64,000 nt of DNA from Rhizorhabdus phycosphaerae (GCF_011044255.1 NZ_CP049107.1:1054001-1118000), one strand, 5' to 3'; shown: positions 43,688-52,167, numbered from the stretch's first letter. Program-made: numbers and translations. The notes: generated by a model from the sequence alone, not told the origin.

Positions 43688-44686
43688 ATGACCGTCCTCA
43701 TCACCGGCGTCGCCGGTTTCATCGGCATGCATTGCGCGTTGCGCCTGATCGGCCGGGGTGAACGGGTCGTGGGAATCGACGATCTCAACGCCTATTACTC
43801 GGTCCAGCTGAAGCAGGATCGCCTCGCGCGGATCGAGGCGGCGGCGGATGGACGCTTCCGCTTCCTCCACTGCGACTTCGCCGACGATGCCGCGCTCGAA
43901 GGGGCGCTTGCGGGGATCGATTTCGACAGGATCCTGCACCTCGGCGCGCAGGCGGGCGTCCGCCATTCGATCGACAATCCGCGCGCCTATGCGCGGAGCA
44001 ACCTGGTCGGCCATCTGAACCTGCTCGAGCTCGCCCGGCACCGGCAGGTAGCGCACATGGTCTATGCCTCCTCTTCCTCCGTCTATGGCGGCAATGCGTC
44101 GCTGCCGTTCCGCGTCGAAGATCGCGCCGACCAGCCCGTGTCGCTCTACGCCGCGACCAAGAAGGCGGACGAGCTGATGAGCGAAAGCTACGCCCATCTC
44201 TATCGCATCCCGCAGACGGGGCTCCGCTTCTTCACCGTCTATGGCCCGTGGGGACGGCCTGACATGGCGCTGTGGCTGTTCACCGACGCGATCTTGCGCG
44301 GGCGCCCCATTTCCGTGTTCAACGGCGGCGATATGCGGCGCGACTTCACCTATATTGACGACATCGTGAACGGCGTTGTCGCCGCGCTCGACAGCCCGCC
44401 ATCCGACGATGGCCGGGAAAAGGCCGGCGGCAGCCGCTCGCCCCACGCGCTCTACAATATCGGCAATCATCGCTCCGAACAGCTGGGGCGACTGATAGAG
44501 ATCATCGAGCAGGCGTGCGGGCGCCCGGCGATCCGCGAAAACAAGGCGATGCAGCCCGGCGACGTGCGCGAGACCTTCGCGGACATCGGGGCGATCGAAC
44601 GGGACCTGGGTTTTTCTCCGACCACCACCATCGAACAGGGCGTACCCCGCTTCGTGACGTGGTTCCGCGACTATCATGGGATCTGA
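43688..44686 (+). CDS. NAD-dependent nucleotide-sugar epimerase (UDP-glucuronate 4-epimerase-like)
   Basis: This 332-residue SDR protein has the NAD-binding loop GVAGFIG at residues 7-13, then the text HLGAQAGVRHSIDNPRAYAR and NLVGHLNLLELAR, the Ser of SSSSVYGG, and the YxxxK pair in YAATKKADELM. RFFTVYGPWGRPDMALWLFT and DFTYIDDIV are typical of UDP-glucuronate 4-epimerases and related enzymes making nucleotide sugars for surface polysaccharides. Length is normal. A GGGGG ribosome binding site precedes the ATG. It is followed after three bases by a lipoprotein gene and then a dienelactone hydrolase gene, so the three are probably one operon. A WecG-type glycosyltransferase lies convergently downstream. 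Confidence 0.92.
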   Translation: MTVLITGVAGFIGMHCALRLIGRGERVVGIDDLNAYYSVQLKQDRLARIEAAADGRFRFLHCDFADDAALEGALAGIDFDRILHLGAQAGVRHSIDNPRAYARSNLVGHLNLLELARHRQVAHMVYASSSSVYGGNASLPFRVEDRADQPVSLYAATKKADELMSESYAHLYRIPQTGLRFFTVYGPWGRPDMALWLFTDAILRGRPISVFNGGDMRRDFTYIDDIVNGVVAALDSPPSDDGREKAGGSRSPHALYNIGNHRSEQLGRLIEIIEQACGRPAIRENKAMQPGDVRETFADIGAIERDLGFSPTTTIEQGVPRFVTWFRDYHGI

Positions 44687-44689
44687 AAC

Positions 44690-45049
44690 ATGCGGCGCAA
44701 CCTGCCAATCCTGACCGCCCTGCTCCTCCTCGGAGCATGCGGGCAACCGAAGGACCAGACCCCCGCGCCGGTAGAAGACGCTGGCTCGCCGCAAATCGCC
44801 ACGAGTATCGACGATGAGCTGCTACCGCTCGACCGGTCCGACCAGATCACCGCGATCGATGCGGCGACGGGCGACGCGCGGGGCATGCCGCGCGAGGGCG
44901 GCGGCGTGGTGAAGGCCGCCCAGCCGAAGCCCCCGGCGCCCGTCCCCGCCGCATCGGAAGCGCCGGCAACCGGAGCCCTGCCTGCATCGCCGGCGCAACC
45001 GGCGGCGCCCGCGATCGTTACGCCTGTGCCGCCTCCGCCGGCCCAATAG
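44690..45049 (+). CDS. Small Pro/Ala-rich lipoprotein, unknown function
   Basis: This 119-residue protein begins with a lipoprotein signal (MRRNLPILTALLLLGACG) with lipobox LLGAC at residues 13-17. The mature part has a short acidic section (SIDDELLPLDRSDQITAIDA) that may be the only folded or interacting element. A long Pro/Ala linker follows and ends PVPPPPAQ. The low-complexity tail may span part of the periplasm or peptidoglycan. It starts three bases after the epimerase stop and ends 13 bases before the hydrolase. I recognise no family. The lipobox and the tight spacing make it a real gene. Confidence 0.8.
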   Translation: MRRNLPILTALLLLGACGQPKDQTPAPVEDAGSPQIATSIDDELLPLDRSDQITAIDAATGDARGMPREGGGVVKAAQPKPPAPVPAASEAPATGALPASPAQPAAPAIVTPVPPPPAQ

Positions 45050-45062
45050 GAGAAGTGTCGCC

Positions 45063-45959
45063 ATGACCGAGGATGACGGACTGCGCGCCCGGGCGATCGC
45101 CCTTTACGACCGTTTCACGCACGGCAGCCAGGACCGACGCGCCTTCATGGCGGAGATGACCCGCCTTGCCGGCAGCGCCGCAGCCGCGCAATTGCTAATC
45201 GGGACGATCGCCGCCAACCCTGCGGCCGCCGCCGTCATCGCCGAGGACGACAAGCGGCTGAATGCGCGGATGGTGCACTGGAAGGGTGCGGATGGCCGTC
45301 AGCTGTTCGGCTATATGGCGATTCCGAAGAAGCATGCGAAGAAGCCGGCGGCGGTTCTTGTGGTCCATGAGAATCGTGGCCTGCAGCCCTATACCAAGGA
45401 TGTCGCGCGGCGCCTGGCGGTGGCCGGCTTCGTCGGGCTGGCGGTCGATTTCCTCGCCCCCGAGGGCGGCACGCCGCAAGACGAGGACAAGGCGCGTGCG
45501 ATGATCGGCGCGCTCGACCTCGGCAAAGCCACAGCCGATGGCGTGGCGACGATCGACTGGCTGGCGTCGCATCCGCTGCTGAACGGGAAGGTGGGCGTGG
45601 TCGGCTTCTGCTGGGGCGGCGCCTTGGCCAATCGCCTGGCCGTAGCCGCCGGGCCGGCGCTGGCCGCCGCCTGCGCTTATTACGGCCCCCCGCCCCCACC
45701 TGCCGAAGCGGCCAAGGTCAAGGCGGCGCTACTGTTGCATTATGCCGCGACCGACGAGCGCGTGAATGCGGGCGCCGGGCCCTGGGTATCGGCGCTGCAG
45801 ACCGCGGGCGTCGCCGTGCAACGCTATGATTATCCTGGGACGCAGCATGCCTTCCACAACGACACGTCCGCCGCGCGGTACGATGCGGCGGCGGCGCAAC
45901 TGTCGTGGGACAGGACGATCGCCTTTTTCGAGGACCGGCTGCGCGGCGGTGGCAAATAG
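45063..45959 (+). CDS. Dienelactone hydrolase family protein (YghX-like)
   Basis: This 298-residue alpha/beta hydrolase has the DLH layout. The strand with the acidic residue reads VLVVHENRGLQPYTKDVARR, the nucleophile Cys lies in GVVGFCWGGALANRL, Asp in ATDERVNAG and His in GTQHAFHNDTSA. The first 60 residues include QDRRAFMAEMTRLAGSAAAA, similar to a degenerate twin-arginine-type leader that some exported DLH proteins carry (RR followed by F/L and a mild hydrophobic stretch); export is uncertain. It is the third gene of the epimerase operon. The natural substrate is unknown, as for most DLH homologues outside chlorocatechol pathways. Confidence 0.9.
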   Translation: MTEDDGLRARAIALYDRFTHGSQDRRAFMAEMTRLAGSAAAAQLLIGTIAANPAAAAVIAEDDKRLNARMVHWKGADGRQLFGYMAIPKKHAKKPAAVLVVHENRGLQPYTKDVARRLAVAGFVGLAVDFLAPEGGTPQDEDKARAMIGALDLGKATADGVATIDWLASHPLLNGKVGVVGFCWGGALANRLAVAAGPALAAACAYYGPPPPPAEAAKVKAALLLHYAATDERVNAGAGPWVSALQTAGVAVQRYDYPGTQHAFHNDTSAARYDAAAAQLSWDRTIAFFEDRLRGGGK

Positions 45960-45991
45960 GCTGTGTCACCGCGGGACAAACCCAGACCCGC

Positions 45992-46750
45992 TCAAGCCTT
46001 GCCGGAATTTTCCCGCCGCACCACCGAGCGCGGATACCGGTACAATATCAGCAATATCCGCGGTCCGGAGAGCAAATAACGGCGCCACATCCGCCTCGGA
46101 CTGACGCAGAGGCGGTGGAACCACTCCAGCCCGACAAGGCGCATCCAGCGGGGGGCCCGTCGCTCGCGGCCGACAAGAAAATCGAGCGAGGCGCCAACGC
46201 AAAGCAGCGTGCCGCGCGCGTCGGGACGACGGGCCACATCGGCCGCGATCAGCTCCTGCTGAGGGGACCCGACCGCCAACAAGGTAAAGCGCGCCTGCGA
46301 CGCGACCGCGAAGTCTGCCGCCTGCGCCCGCGCTGCGGCATCGTGGCGCAGCCCCATCGGCGGGATATGCTGGACCAGATCGAGGCCGGGGAAAAGGGAC
46401 GCCAGCCTGCCGATATCCGCCGCCTGGCCCCCAATGACACAGACGCGATCGCCGGCAACGGCAATCGTGTCGAAGAGATCGGCGGTGAGGTCGCTGCCGG
46501 TAACCACCGGCAGCCGCATGCCCCACAGGCGAGCGAGAAACGACAGAATGCGGCTGTCGCATAGGCACCAGCCCGCCTCACGATAGGCCGCCCATTCGGG
46601 GGCATCGCAGGGAAGATCGGCAAGCCGCACGACGTGATCCACATTGGGTGTGACGATATAGGCGCAGCGATCGTCCTTCGTCCGCGCGCGCAATATCGCG
46701 CGCATCTGCGCGGCACCGGCAGGATCGAAACGCAGTCCCAGAAATTCCAT
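45992..46750 (-). CDS. WecG/TagA/CpsF family glycosyltransferase (GT26)
   Basis: This 252-residue protein has the GT26 pattern. It starts MEFLGLRFDPAGAAQMRAIL and continues with IVTPNVDHVVRL, the AGWCLCDSRILSFLARLWGM helix and PVVTGSDLTADLF, then VCVIGGQAADIGRLASLFPG and LLAVGSPQQELIAADVAR. These enzymes add a ManNAc(A)- or glucose-type sugar to a lipid-linked precursor in exopolysaccharide or enterobacterial-antigen-like synthesis, at the inner face of the membrane. It is convergent with the epimerase operon and separated from the BAX inhibitor gene upstream by a strong terminator, so it has its own promoter. The exact sugar is not resolved. Confidence 0.92.
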   Translation of the reverse strand: MEFLGLRFDPAGAAQMRAILRARTKDDRCAYIVTPNVDHVVRLADLPCDAPEWAAYREAGWCLCDSRILSFLARLWGMRLPVVTGSDLTADLFDTIAVAGDRVCVIGGQAADIGRLASLFPGLDLVQHIPPMGLRHDAAARAQAADFAVASQARFTLLAVGSPQQELIAADVARRPDARGTLLCVGASLDFLVGRERRAPRWMRLVGLEWFHRLCVSPRRMWRRYLLSGPRILLILYRYPRSVVRRENSGKA

Positions 46751-46792
46751 CGCCTACCTCGCCGGCGCGACCTTAGCGTTCGCGGGTTAAAG

Positions 46793-46821
46793 AAAAAGGG
46801 CCCGGTGTCGCCACCGGGCCC
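46793..46821 (-). terminator. Intrinsic terminator of the BAX inhibitor-1 family gene
   Basis: On the minus strand a perfect 10-bp stem GGGCCCGGTG/CACCGGGCCC with a GCGA tetraloop is followed at once by TTTTTC. It begins 25 bases after the stop codon of the membrane-protein gene upstream. Confidence 0.93.
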
Positions 46822-46845
46822 CGATCCTTTCCTTCGGTCCGCTGA

Positions 46846-47574
46846 TCAGCGGCGATCGCCGAGGAACTGCAGAAGGAAGGTGAACATGTTGATGAAGTCG
46901 AGATAGAGGGTGAGCGCACCCATCACCACCGACTTGCCGGCGAAATCGGTGCCGGCCACATAGAAATACATGCTCTTGATCTTCTGCGTGTCATAGGCGG
47001 TCAGGCCCGCGAAAAGCAGCACGCCGATCGCGCTGATCGCCAGATTGAGCGCCGGCGACTTGAAGAAGATGTTGAGCAGCGAAGCGACCAGCAGGCCGAC
47101 AACGCCCATGATCAGGAAGGTACCGAAGCCCGACAGATCCTTCTTCGTCGTGTAGCCCCACAGGCTGAGCGCGGCGAAGGCGGTCGCGGTCGAGAAGAAG
47201 GTGATCGCGATCGACGAGCCGGTATAGACCAGGAACAGCGACGCCATCGACAGGCCCATCACGCCCGCGAAAGCCCAGAACAGGGCCTGCGTCGCAAAGG
47301 TCGACAGGCGATTGATGCCGAAGCTCAGGACCATCACGAAGGCGAGTGGCGCAAGGACGATCAGCCAGCGCAGCGGGGTTGCGAAGAGCTGCGCGGCGAG
47401 TCCGGACTCGGCGAACAGCAGAGCCACGACACCCGTCAGCAGGACGCCCGACGCCATATAGTTGTAGACCGAGAGCATGTAGGACCGCAGACCGGCGTCG
47501 AAGGCTGCGTCGGCCACACCAGCCCGTGACGCGGCGGGCGCGGCAGTCGCTCGGGGGTCAGACCAATTTGCCAT
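46846..47574 (-). CDS. BAX inhibitor-1/YccA family membrane protein
   Basis: This 242-residue inner-membrane protein has seven hydrophobic segments after a 25-residue soluble N-terminus. Family text includes AGVADAAFDAGLRSYMLSVY, NYMASGVLLTGVVALL, RWLIVLAPLAFV, FVYTGSSI-type LFLVYTGSSIAITF, and the C-terminal TAYDTQKIKSMYF with ALTLYLDFINMF, whose Asp residues form the pH-sensing latch of this family. Members are calcium-leak channels or proteolysis regulators of the YccA kind. I chose ATG 47574 because GGAGAG lies upstream; the frame opens further back at 47751 over the promoter region of the divergent thpR gene. It ends before a strong terminator. Confidence 0.93.
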   Translation of the reverse strand: MANWSDPRATAAPAASRAGVADAAFDAGLRSYMLSVYNYMASGVLLTGVVALLFAESGLAAQLFATPLRWLIVLAPLAFVMVLSFGINRLSTFATQALFWAFAGVMGLSMASLFLVYTGSSIAITFFSTATAFAALSLWGYTTKKDLSGFGTFLIMGVVGLLVASLLNIFFKSPALNLAISAIGVLLFAGLTAYDTQKIKSMYFYVAGTDFAGKSVVMGALTLYLDFINMFTFLLQFLGDRR

Positions 47575-47714
47575 GATGTCACTCTCTCCAAAAGAAACGG
47601 CGAAATGCCGCTTGCCGCCAATATCGGCAGGAACAGAACGCTTTTCAAGCATAACCCGACGCAAAATGGACGATGCCGCTTGCGTTACCGTCTCAGATGC
47701 GACGAAACTTGGCG

Positions 47715-48248
47715 ATGCACCGACTTTTCGTGGCGCTGCGGCCGCCCGCACCGATGCGCAGCATTATTTTGTCACATATGGGCGGCGTACCCGGCGCGCG
47801 CTGGCAGGCTGACGAACATCTTCACGTGACGCTGCGCTTCATCGGGGAGGTGGACCGACACGCCGCCGCAGACGTCGTGGCGGCGCTCGGCGCGGTGAGG
47901 CACCCGCCCCTCGACCTGCAACTGAGCGAGATCGGCTGCTTCGACCGCAAGGGGCGGATCGACGCGATCTGGGTCGGCATCGGACCGGATGGGCCGATCA
48001 GGACGCTTCATCTCGCCGTGGGACAGGCGCTGCAACGGGTCGGCATCCCGCCCGACCAAAGGGCGTTCGTTCCCCACGTCACGATCGCGCGCTTCTCCCG
48101 GACGAGCGCGCCAGCAGCGCCCTTGCCGGTCGCATCGCTGACGCCGCCCCCAATCGCTGCCCGTTTCGATCACTTCCTGCTGTACGAAAGCCACCTGGGC
48201 AGCGCCGGATCGACCTATGAAATGGTCGAACGCTACCCCTTGGTCTGA
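47715..48248 (+). CDS. thpR: RNA 2',3'-cyclic phosphodiesterase (2H family)
   Basis: This 177-residue protein has the two HxT motifs of the 2H phosphoesterase fold: HVTLRFIGEV near residue 35 and HVTIARFSR near residue 125. The start MHRLFVALRPPAPM is typical of ThpR. It hydrolyses RNA 2',3'-cyclic phosphates in the cytoplasm; the older name is 2'-5' RNA ligase. The frame opens at 47673, but MHRLFVAL is the family start, so I use 47715; the upstream ribosome binding site is weak. It is divergent from the BAX inhibitor gene and overlaps the end of the convergent phosphatase gene by 16 bases. Confidence 0.9.
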   Translation: MHRLFVALRPPAPMRSIILSHMGGVPGARWQADEHLHVTLRFIGEVDRHAAADVVAALGAVRHPPLDLQLSEIGCFDRKGRIDAIWVGIGPDGPIRTLHLAVGQALQRVGIPPDQRAFVPHVTIARFSRTSAPAAPLPVASLTPPPIAARFDHFLLYESHLGSAGSTYEMVERYPLV

Positions 48249-48730
48249 TCCGGACTCTCCGCGAGGCTTCGCAGCAGCCCGTCTATGCCCAGCCGAATAT
48301 CGGATAGCGCCGCTTCGAAGGCTGTGTCGTCGCCAAAATAGGGATCGGCCACGTCATCCCCCGGGCGGTGGGGAACATGGTCGAGCAGGAGTTCCAATAG
48401 CGCGGTGCCGTCGGCGGGCGCCAGACGTCGCAGGTCCCGAAGGACGCTCGCATCCAGCGCCACCATTCGATCATAATAGCCGAAGTCGGACATCCGTATC
48501 TGGCGCGCGCGCTGCGCCGAGATGTCGATGCCGTGCCGCGCCGCGACCGCAATCGCTCGGGGATCGGGTTTTTTGCCGATATGCCAGTCGCCGGTTCCCG
48601 CCGAGTCGATCTCGACGGGAAACGCGGCGTCGATCGCCGTAGCGCGCATCACGCCTTCGGCGAGCGGCGAACGGCAGATGTTGCCGAGGCAGACGAACAG
48701 GATGCGGGCTGGTCCGCCCTGCACCGTCAC
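48233..48730 (-). CDS. Low-molecular-weight protein-tyrosine phosphatase
   Basis: This 165-residue enzyme has the P-loop CLGNICRS with nucleophile Cys14 and Arg20, and the general-acid region DPYFGDDTAFE near the C-terminus. It starts with GTG at 48728-48730, which overlaps the TGA of the SOD gene as GTGA, so translation is coupled. Bacterial members dephosphorylate tyrosine kinases of exopolysaccharide synthesis or act on small phosphates. Surface-polysaccharide genes lie 2-5 kb away, but not in the same operon. Its 3' end overlaps thpR on the opposite strand. Confidence 0.93.
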   Translation of the reverse strand: MTVQGGPARILFVCLGNICRSPLAEGVMRATAIDAAFPVEIDSAGTGDWHIGKKPDPRAIAVAARHGIDISAQRARQIRMSDFGYYDRMVALDASVLRDLRRLAPADGTALLELLLDHVPHRPGDDVADPYFGDDTAFEAALSDIRLGIDGLLRSLAESPDQTKG

Positions 48731-49281
48731 GACTTGGCCACGACCCCGCAGGCCAGGCGTCCGCCGGCGTTACCGGTGGGATCGGTCTTATAGTCGTCGG
48801 CGGCAGCATGGATGACGATCGCCGCGCCATCAGCATCGAGCAGCGGGTTTTCGCCGCCCGATAGCATCGCGCCGCTTACCGTGGTGCTGAGCGTTCCCGT
48901 TCCGTCGGCCGCCACGGTCATATTGGGCATATCGCCCATGTGCGCACCCGCCGGGTTGTCTCGTCCGTGTTGATGCTTGGCGGGATTCCAATGCCCCCCC
49001 GCGCTCGCGAAATCGGGGGCCGTGCAGGTACCGGTGGTGTGGATATGAACCGCATGCACGCCCGGCGTGAGGCCCGATGCCTTCACCTGAACCATGATGG
49101 CGTCACCATGCTGCATCAGGGTCGCCTTGCCGATCGGCTTTCCCGCCGCATCGACGAGATTGGCCTGCGCCATGTCGTGGCCCATCGCCTGGTGCCCGGC
49201 ATGCTGGGCGGGTGCCGAAGATGCGTAGAACGCCAGGCCCGCTGCGGCGGTGAGGGAAATGAGCGAGGAAAGTGAACGCAT
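48727..49281 (-). CDS. sodC: Cu/Zn superoxide dismutase, periplasmic
   Basis: This 184-residue protein has a signal peptide (LSSLISLTAAAGLAFYASSA, cleavage near PAQH). A His/Met-rich N-terminal patch, HAGHQAMGHDM, follows and may help acquire copper. Copper and zinc ligands are seen in VHAVHIHTTGTC, GGHWNPAKHQHG and AIVIHAAADDY. The conserved Cys pair (GTC and LACGV) forms the structural disulfide. It removes superoxide in the periplasm. I start at ATG 49279-49281; the longer frame to 49776 re-reads the OmpA-like gene. It is coupled to the LMW phosphatase gene. The terminator of the OmpA gene lies upstream. Confidence 0.95.
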   Translation of the reverse strand: MRSLSSLISLTAAAGLAFYASSAPAQHAGHQAMGHDMAQANLVDAAGKPIGKATLMQHGDAIMVQVKASGLTPGVHAVHIHTTGTCTAPDFASAGGHWNPAKHQHGRDNPAGAHMGDMPNMTVAADGTGTLSTTVSGAMLSGGENPLLDADGAAIVIHAAADDYKTDPTGNAGGRLACGVVAKS

Positions 49282-49360
49282 GACCTGATCTCTCCTTAAG
49301 TCGTTGCTGTCGGCTGCCGAACGCGACGGGGCGGCGCAATCGACAGCTGGTTGCGCCAAA

Positions 49361-49391
49361 GAAAAAGGGGCCGGCCCGAAGACCGACCCCC
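49361..49391 (-). terminator. Intrinsic terminator of the OmpA-like gene with UUCG loop
   Basis: On the minus strand GGGGTCGGTC pairs with GGCCGGCCCC (two G-U pairs) around a TTCG tetraloop, followed by TTTTTC. It lies about 40 bases after the stop of the OmpA-like gene. Confidence 0.93.
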
Positions 49392-49429
49392 TATTCCGTC
49401 CATCATCGAAAAATCGATGACGGAACCGC

Positions 49430-50557
49430 TTACATTCCGGCGCCGAAGGTGATTTCGACGCGACGGTTCTGCGGCTCGCGGACGCCATCGGCGGTGTCGA
49501 CGAGCGGGCGGCTTTCGCCGAACGCTTCGGTGACGATCGCCGAGTCCGGCACGCCCTTACCAGCGAGGTACGCCTTGACGGCGTCCGCACGGCGCTGGGA
49601 CAGGCCGACGTTGTACTGGTCGCTACCCGACTTGTCGGCGTGGCCGGCAAGCTGGACGCGCGCCTGACCGGTCGTCGCATAGGCGTTCGCCGCGTTGTCG
49701 AGGATCGAGGCGGCCTCGGCGGTGATCGCCGACTTGTCCCAATCGAAGAACACGATGAACGGACCCGGCGTCTCAACCACCGGCGGCGGCGGAGGCGGCG
49801 GGGGCGGCGGCGGGGGCGGCGGGGGCGGCGGGGGCGGCGGCGGGGGCGGCGGTGCAGCCGGCTCGCCGAAGTTGTAGATGAGGCTCAGCAGCGCGCTGTG
49901 CGAACGCCACGTACCCTCATAGGACGCTCCGACGCGGTCGATGACCTTGACGTCCTTCACCTGGAAGTAGCGATACTTCAGGCCGACATCGACATTGGTG
50001 CTGACCGGATAGCGAACGCCGGCGATCGCCTGCCAGGCGAAGCGCGAGTCGCTGTCGTTCAGGAAGTCATCGCCCGAGACGTTGTAGTTGGCGAGCTTCA
50101 CACGCGCCACGCCGACGCCGCCGCCGACATAACCCGAGAAGCCTTCCTCGCCACCGAAGTCGAGCAGGCCGTTCACCATGAAGCTCAGCGCGCTGTTCTT
50201 GCCGCTGGCTTCGTTATAGGTGCCGGCCGGAGCACCAGCGCCGCCGATGTTCGCAGGCGTACGCGCTGCGGTGGTGGCGAAGCTGTTCACGCGATTGCGC
50301 TTGTAGCCGACTTCACCTTCGAGGCGGAAACCGCCGAAGTCGTAGCCGACGATGCCATCGACGTCGAAGCCGATGTTTGTGTCTACCGTCGCGCGACCGC
50401 CAGCCGGTGCCAGCGTCGAACCGCCGACATCGAACTTCATGTCTTCCATGAGCATACCACCGCCCTCAACACCTACGTACCAGGCGTTGTCACGAGCGAA
50501 GGCGGGAGCGGCGAGCGCAGTAGAAGCGAGCGCTGCCAGGATGGCAAGCTTGCGCAT
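49430..50557 (-). CDS. OmpA-like outer-membrane protein with polyproline hinge
   Basis: This 375-residue protein has a signal peptide (MRKLAILAALASTALAAPAF, cleavage at AFA). A beta-barrel of about 200 residues follows (DNAWYVGVEGGGMLMEDMKF, NIGFDVDGIVGYDFGGFRLE, GFSGYVGGGVGVARV). After a hinge of 24 consecutive prolines comes an OmpA C-terminal peptidoglycan-binding domain with FIVFFDWDKSAITAEAASIL, QLAGHADKSGSDQYNVGLSQ and RRADAVKAYLAGKGV. It anchors the outer membrane to the cell wall. AAAGGGG precedes the ATG at 50557. A strong terminator ends the unit, and the gene is likely monocistronic and highly expressed. Confidence 0.95.
   Translation of the reverse strand: MRKLAILAALASTALAAPAFARDNAWYVGVEGGGMLMEDMKFDVGGSTLAPAGGRATVDTNIGFDVDGIVGYDFGGFRLEGEVGYKRNRVNSFATTAARTPANIGGAGAPAGTYNEASGKNSALSFMVNGLLDFGGEEGFSGYVGGGVGVARVKLANYNVSGDDFLNDSDSRFAWQAIAGVRYPVSTNVDVGLKYRYFQVKDVKVIDRVGASYEGTWRSHSALLSLIYNFGEPAAPPPPPPPPPPPPPPPPPPPPPPPPVVETPGPFIVFFDWDKSAITAEAASILDNAANAYATTGQARVQLAGHADKSGSDQYNVGLSQRRADAVKAYLAGKGVPDSAIVTEAFGESRPLVDTADGVREPQNRRVEITFGAGM
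49782..49853 (-). repeat. 72-bp GGC/GGG microsatellite coding 24 prolines
   Basis: Twenty-four codons in a row, read on the plus strand as GGC or GGG with single GGA and GGT, encode an uninterrupted proline run between the barrel and the peptidoglycan-binding domain of the OmpA-like protein. Such a tract is prone to slippage in steps of three bases and to secondary structure during sequencing, so its length may vary between cells or be misassembled. Confidence 0.95.
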
Positions 50558-50805
50558 ATAAATCCCCTTTCCAACAGGTTCCATAAGGAACTGTGTTCAC
50601 CTAAACCATTCACCCGGATGCGTGCAAGCGCAAGCGCATCCGTTTCTGCGGCGACCGGCCAACAACACGGAAGCATGTTCCGCGATACTATCGACCACCC
50701 AGACAGCCGCATAACGACCCTGTAATGAAAGGGTTGCCTCGGCGCTAAAAAAATTTCGCAGCTGTTTCGGCATGTGGCTTTCGAGCAACAGTTTCCCGAA
50801 AGAAT

Positions 50806-51414
50806 CTATGCCTCGAATGTCCGCGCAATGGGTATCAGCAGCGCGTTGGGATGCGCCGTTCCCGGCTTCAGGGGGGAGTTGTAATAGGCATGTTCCACGG
50901 GCCCCGCAGGCTCCAGCCCCCGCGCCTCCATCCAGTTTCTCAGCTCTGCCTCCCGACGGGCGAAGAGCTTGTCGGAGGGCCGACCGGGAACATGGACCAC
51001 GGCGACGTCCCGCGCGGGTCGTTCGACGATGACGATGCCATGGGCCGGCGGCGTCAGGCCGGCCGGATCGATCGCGGCTGGTAAAAGAAAACGGATCTTC
51101 CACGCATCACCGGCCAGAGCCTCACCGAACACCGGCATCACGATCGGAATCTCGTCGCCCTCGCGCCCCTCGCCGAACATATAGTCGGCGAGCAGACCGA
51201 AACCGTTGCCCAGCGCGCGGTCGCGCGAGCCCTGCTGAACCGTTTCGAGCATCAACAGCGCCGGGTATCGCCTGATCTCGAACGCACCGTCGGTCTCGAG
51301 CGTCTCGTGCAGCGGCGCTCTCGCCCCGCGCTGCTTGATATAGACATAGGCGGCACCGGCCGCTGCCGCTGCCGCGACGCCCGCCAATATCCTGCCCCAG
51401 CCGATCCTTGCCAT
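50806..51414 (-). CDS. SOUL family heme-binding protein
   Basis: This 202-residue protein has a single N-terminal hydrophobic helix (ILAGVAAAAAAGAAYVYI) that is an anchor or uncleaved signal, then a SOUL domain: HETLETDGAFEIRRYPALLM, GNGFGLLADYMFGEG, IPIVMPVF and the C-terminal RREAELRNWMEARGLEP and YYNSPLKPGT. The RRYP and YNSP motifs are diagnostic. SOUL proteins bind heme or other tetrapyrroles weakly; the bacterial role is unclear. The gene stands alone between the OmpA-like gene and the divergent XRE regulator. Confidence 0.92.
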   Translation of the reverse strand: MARIGWGRILAGVAAAAAAGAAYVYIKQRGARAPLHETLETDGAFEIRRYPALLMLETVQQGSRDRALGNGFGLLADYMFGEGREGDEIPIVMPVFGEALAGDAWKIRFLLPAAIDPAGLTPPAHGIVIVERPARDVAVVHVPGRPSDKLFARREAELRNWMEARGLEPAGPVEHAYYNSPLKPGTAHPNALLIPIARTFEA

Positions 51415-51530
51415 GCAGCACTCCTTCCGTTCGCCGCATAGGCGGCGACGCTGACGATGGCCATAGCCGGCTTTCCGTCATCGGGATCCTGTCCTAAGCA
51501 GCGGGCAAGGCCCTTCCCCCGGAAGAACTG

Positions 51531-52097
51531 ATGAAGACCCGTATCCGTGAAACGAGGCTCGCCAAGGGCCTGACCCTGCAAGAGGTGGCGCAACGCTGCT
51601 CGCCCCCGACCACGCCGCAGACGCTCAGTCGCCTCGAACAGGGCAGCCGAACCCTGTCGACGGCGTGGCTCGGCCGGATCGCCTCGGCGCTCGACGTGGC
51701 GGTGACGGACCTGATCGCCTTGCCGCCGCCGCCGCAGCGGATCGTGGATGCGGTACTGGGAATGGACGGGGCGGTCGCGATGACCGGGGATGAGGCGGTG
51801 TCGATGCCGGCGCTGCCCGATCAGGCGCTCGTGATGCGCGTGGACCATGGCATCGGCGAATATCGCGCGGGCGACATTCTCTGGCTTGAGCGCATCACCG
51901 CAGAGGGGTTCTCGCGTGCGCTCAACCGCGACATATTGGTCCCGCGGCCGGGCGGCCGCTTCGCCTTCGGGCGGCTGACCGACCGGCAGGGCAACCGCCT
52001 GCACCTCGTTCCCCCCGGTCAGGGACAGCGTCAGATCGTCGTGGCGGATGCCCTGTGGATCGCAATGGCGGTGCAGTTGCTGCGACCGCTGGGCTGA
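51531..52097 (+). CDS. XRE family regulator with C-terminal S24-like domain
   Basis: This 188-residue protein has an N-terminal helix-turn-helix (residues about 3-62): RIRETRLAKGLTLQEVAQRC and TPQTLSRLEQGSRTLSTAWL, then IASALDVAVTDLIAL. The C-terminal 110 residues resemble the beta-rich S24/LexA-like fold (ALVMRVDHGIGEYRAGDILW), but no Ser/Lys self-cleavage pair can be placed, so it probably acts as a ligand or oligomerisation domain. It is divergent from the SOUL gene and 70 bases before the cystathionine gamma-synthase family gene, which it could regulate. The ribosome binding site is GGAAG. Confidence 0.88.
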   Translation: MKTRIRETRLAKGLTLQEVAQRCSPPTTPQTLSRLEQGSRTLSTAWLGRIASALDVAVTDLIALPPPPQRIVDAVLGMDGAVAMTGDEAVSMPALPDQALVMRVDHGIGEYRAGDILWLERITAEGFSRALNRDILVPRPGGRFAFGRLTDRQGNRLHLVPPGQGQRQIVVADALWIAMAVQLLRPLG

Positions 52098-52167
52098 CGC
52101 GCCTTGCCTATGACCGGTACCCGGCGCATCATCCTGGCATCATAAAAATAGTTCGCAGGAATCCCGC

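Noticed and set aside
43409-44794. 461-residue open frame on the minus strand over the epimerase gene and near tRNA-Gln
   Set aside because: It crosses the tRNA gene and is antisense to a clear nucleotide-sugar epimerase.
49782-49853. The repetitive GGC/GGG tract as a CRISPR or tandem non-coding repeat
   Set aside because: It is in frame within the OmpA-like gene and encodes proline only. There are no spacers and no cas genes in the window.
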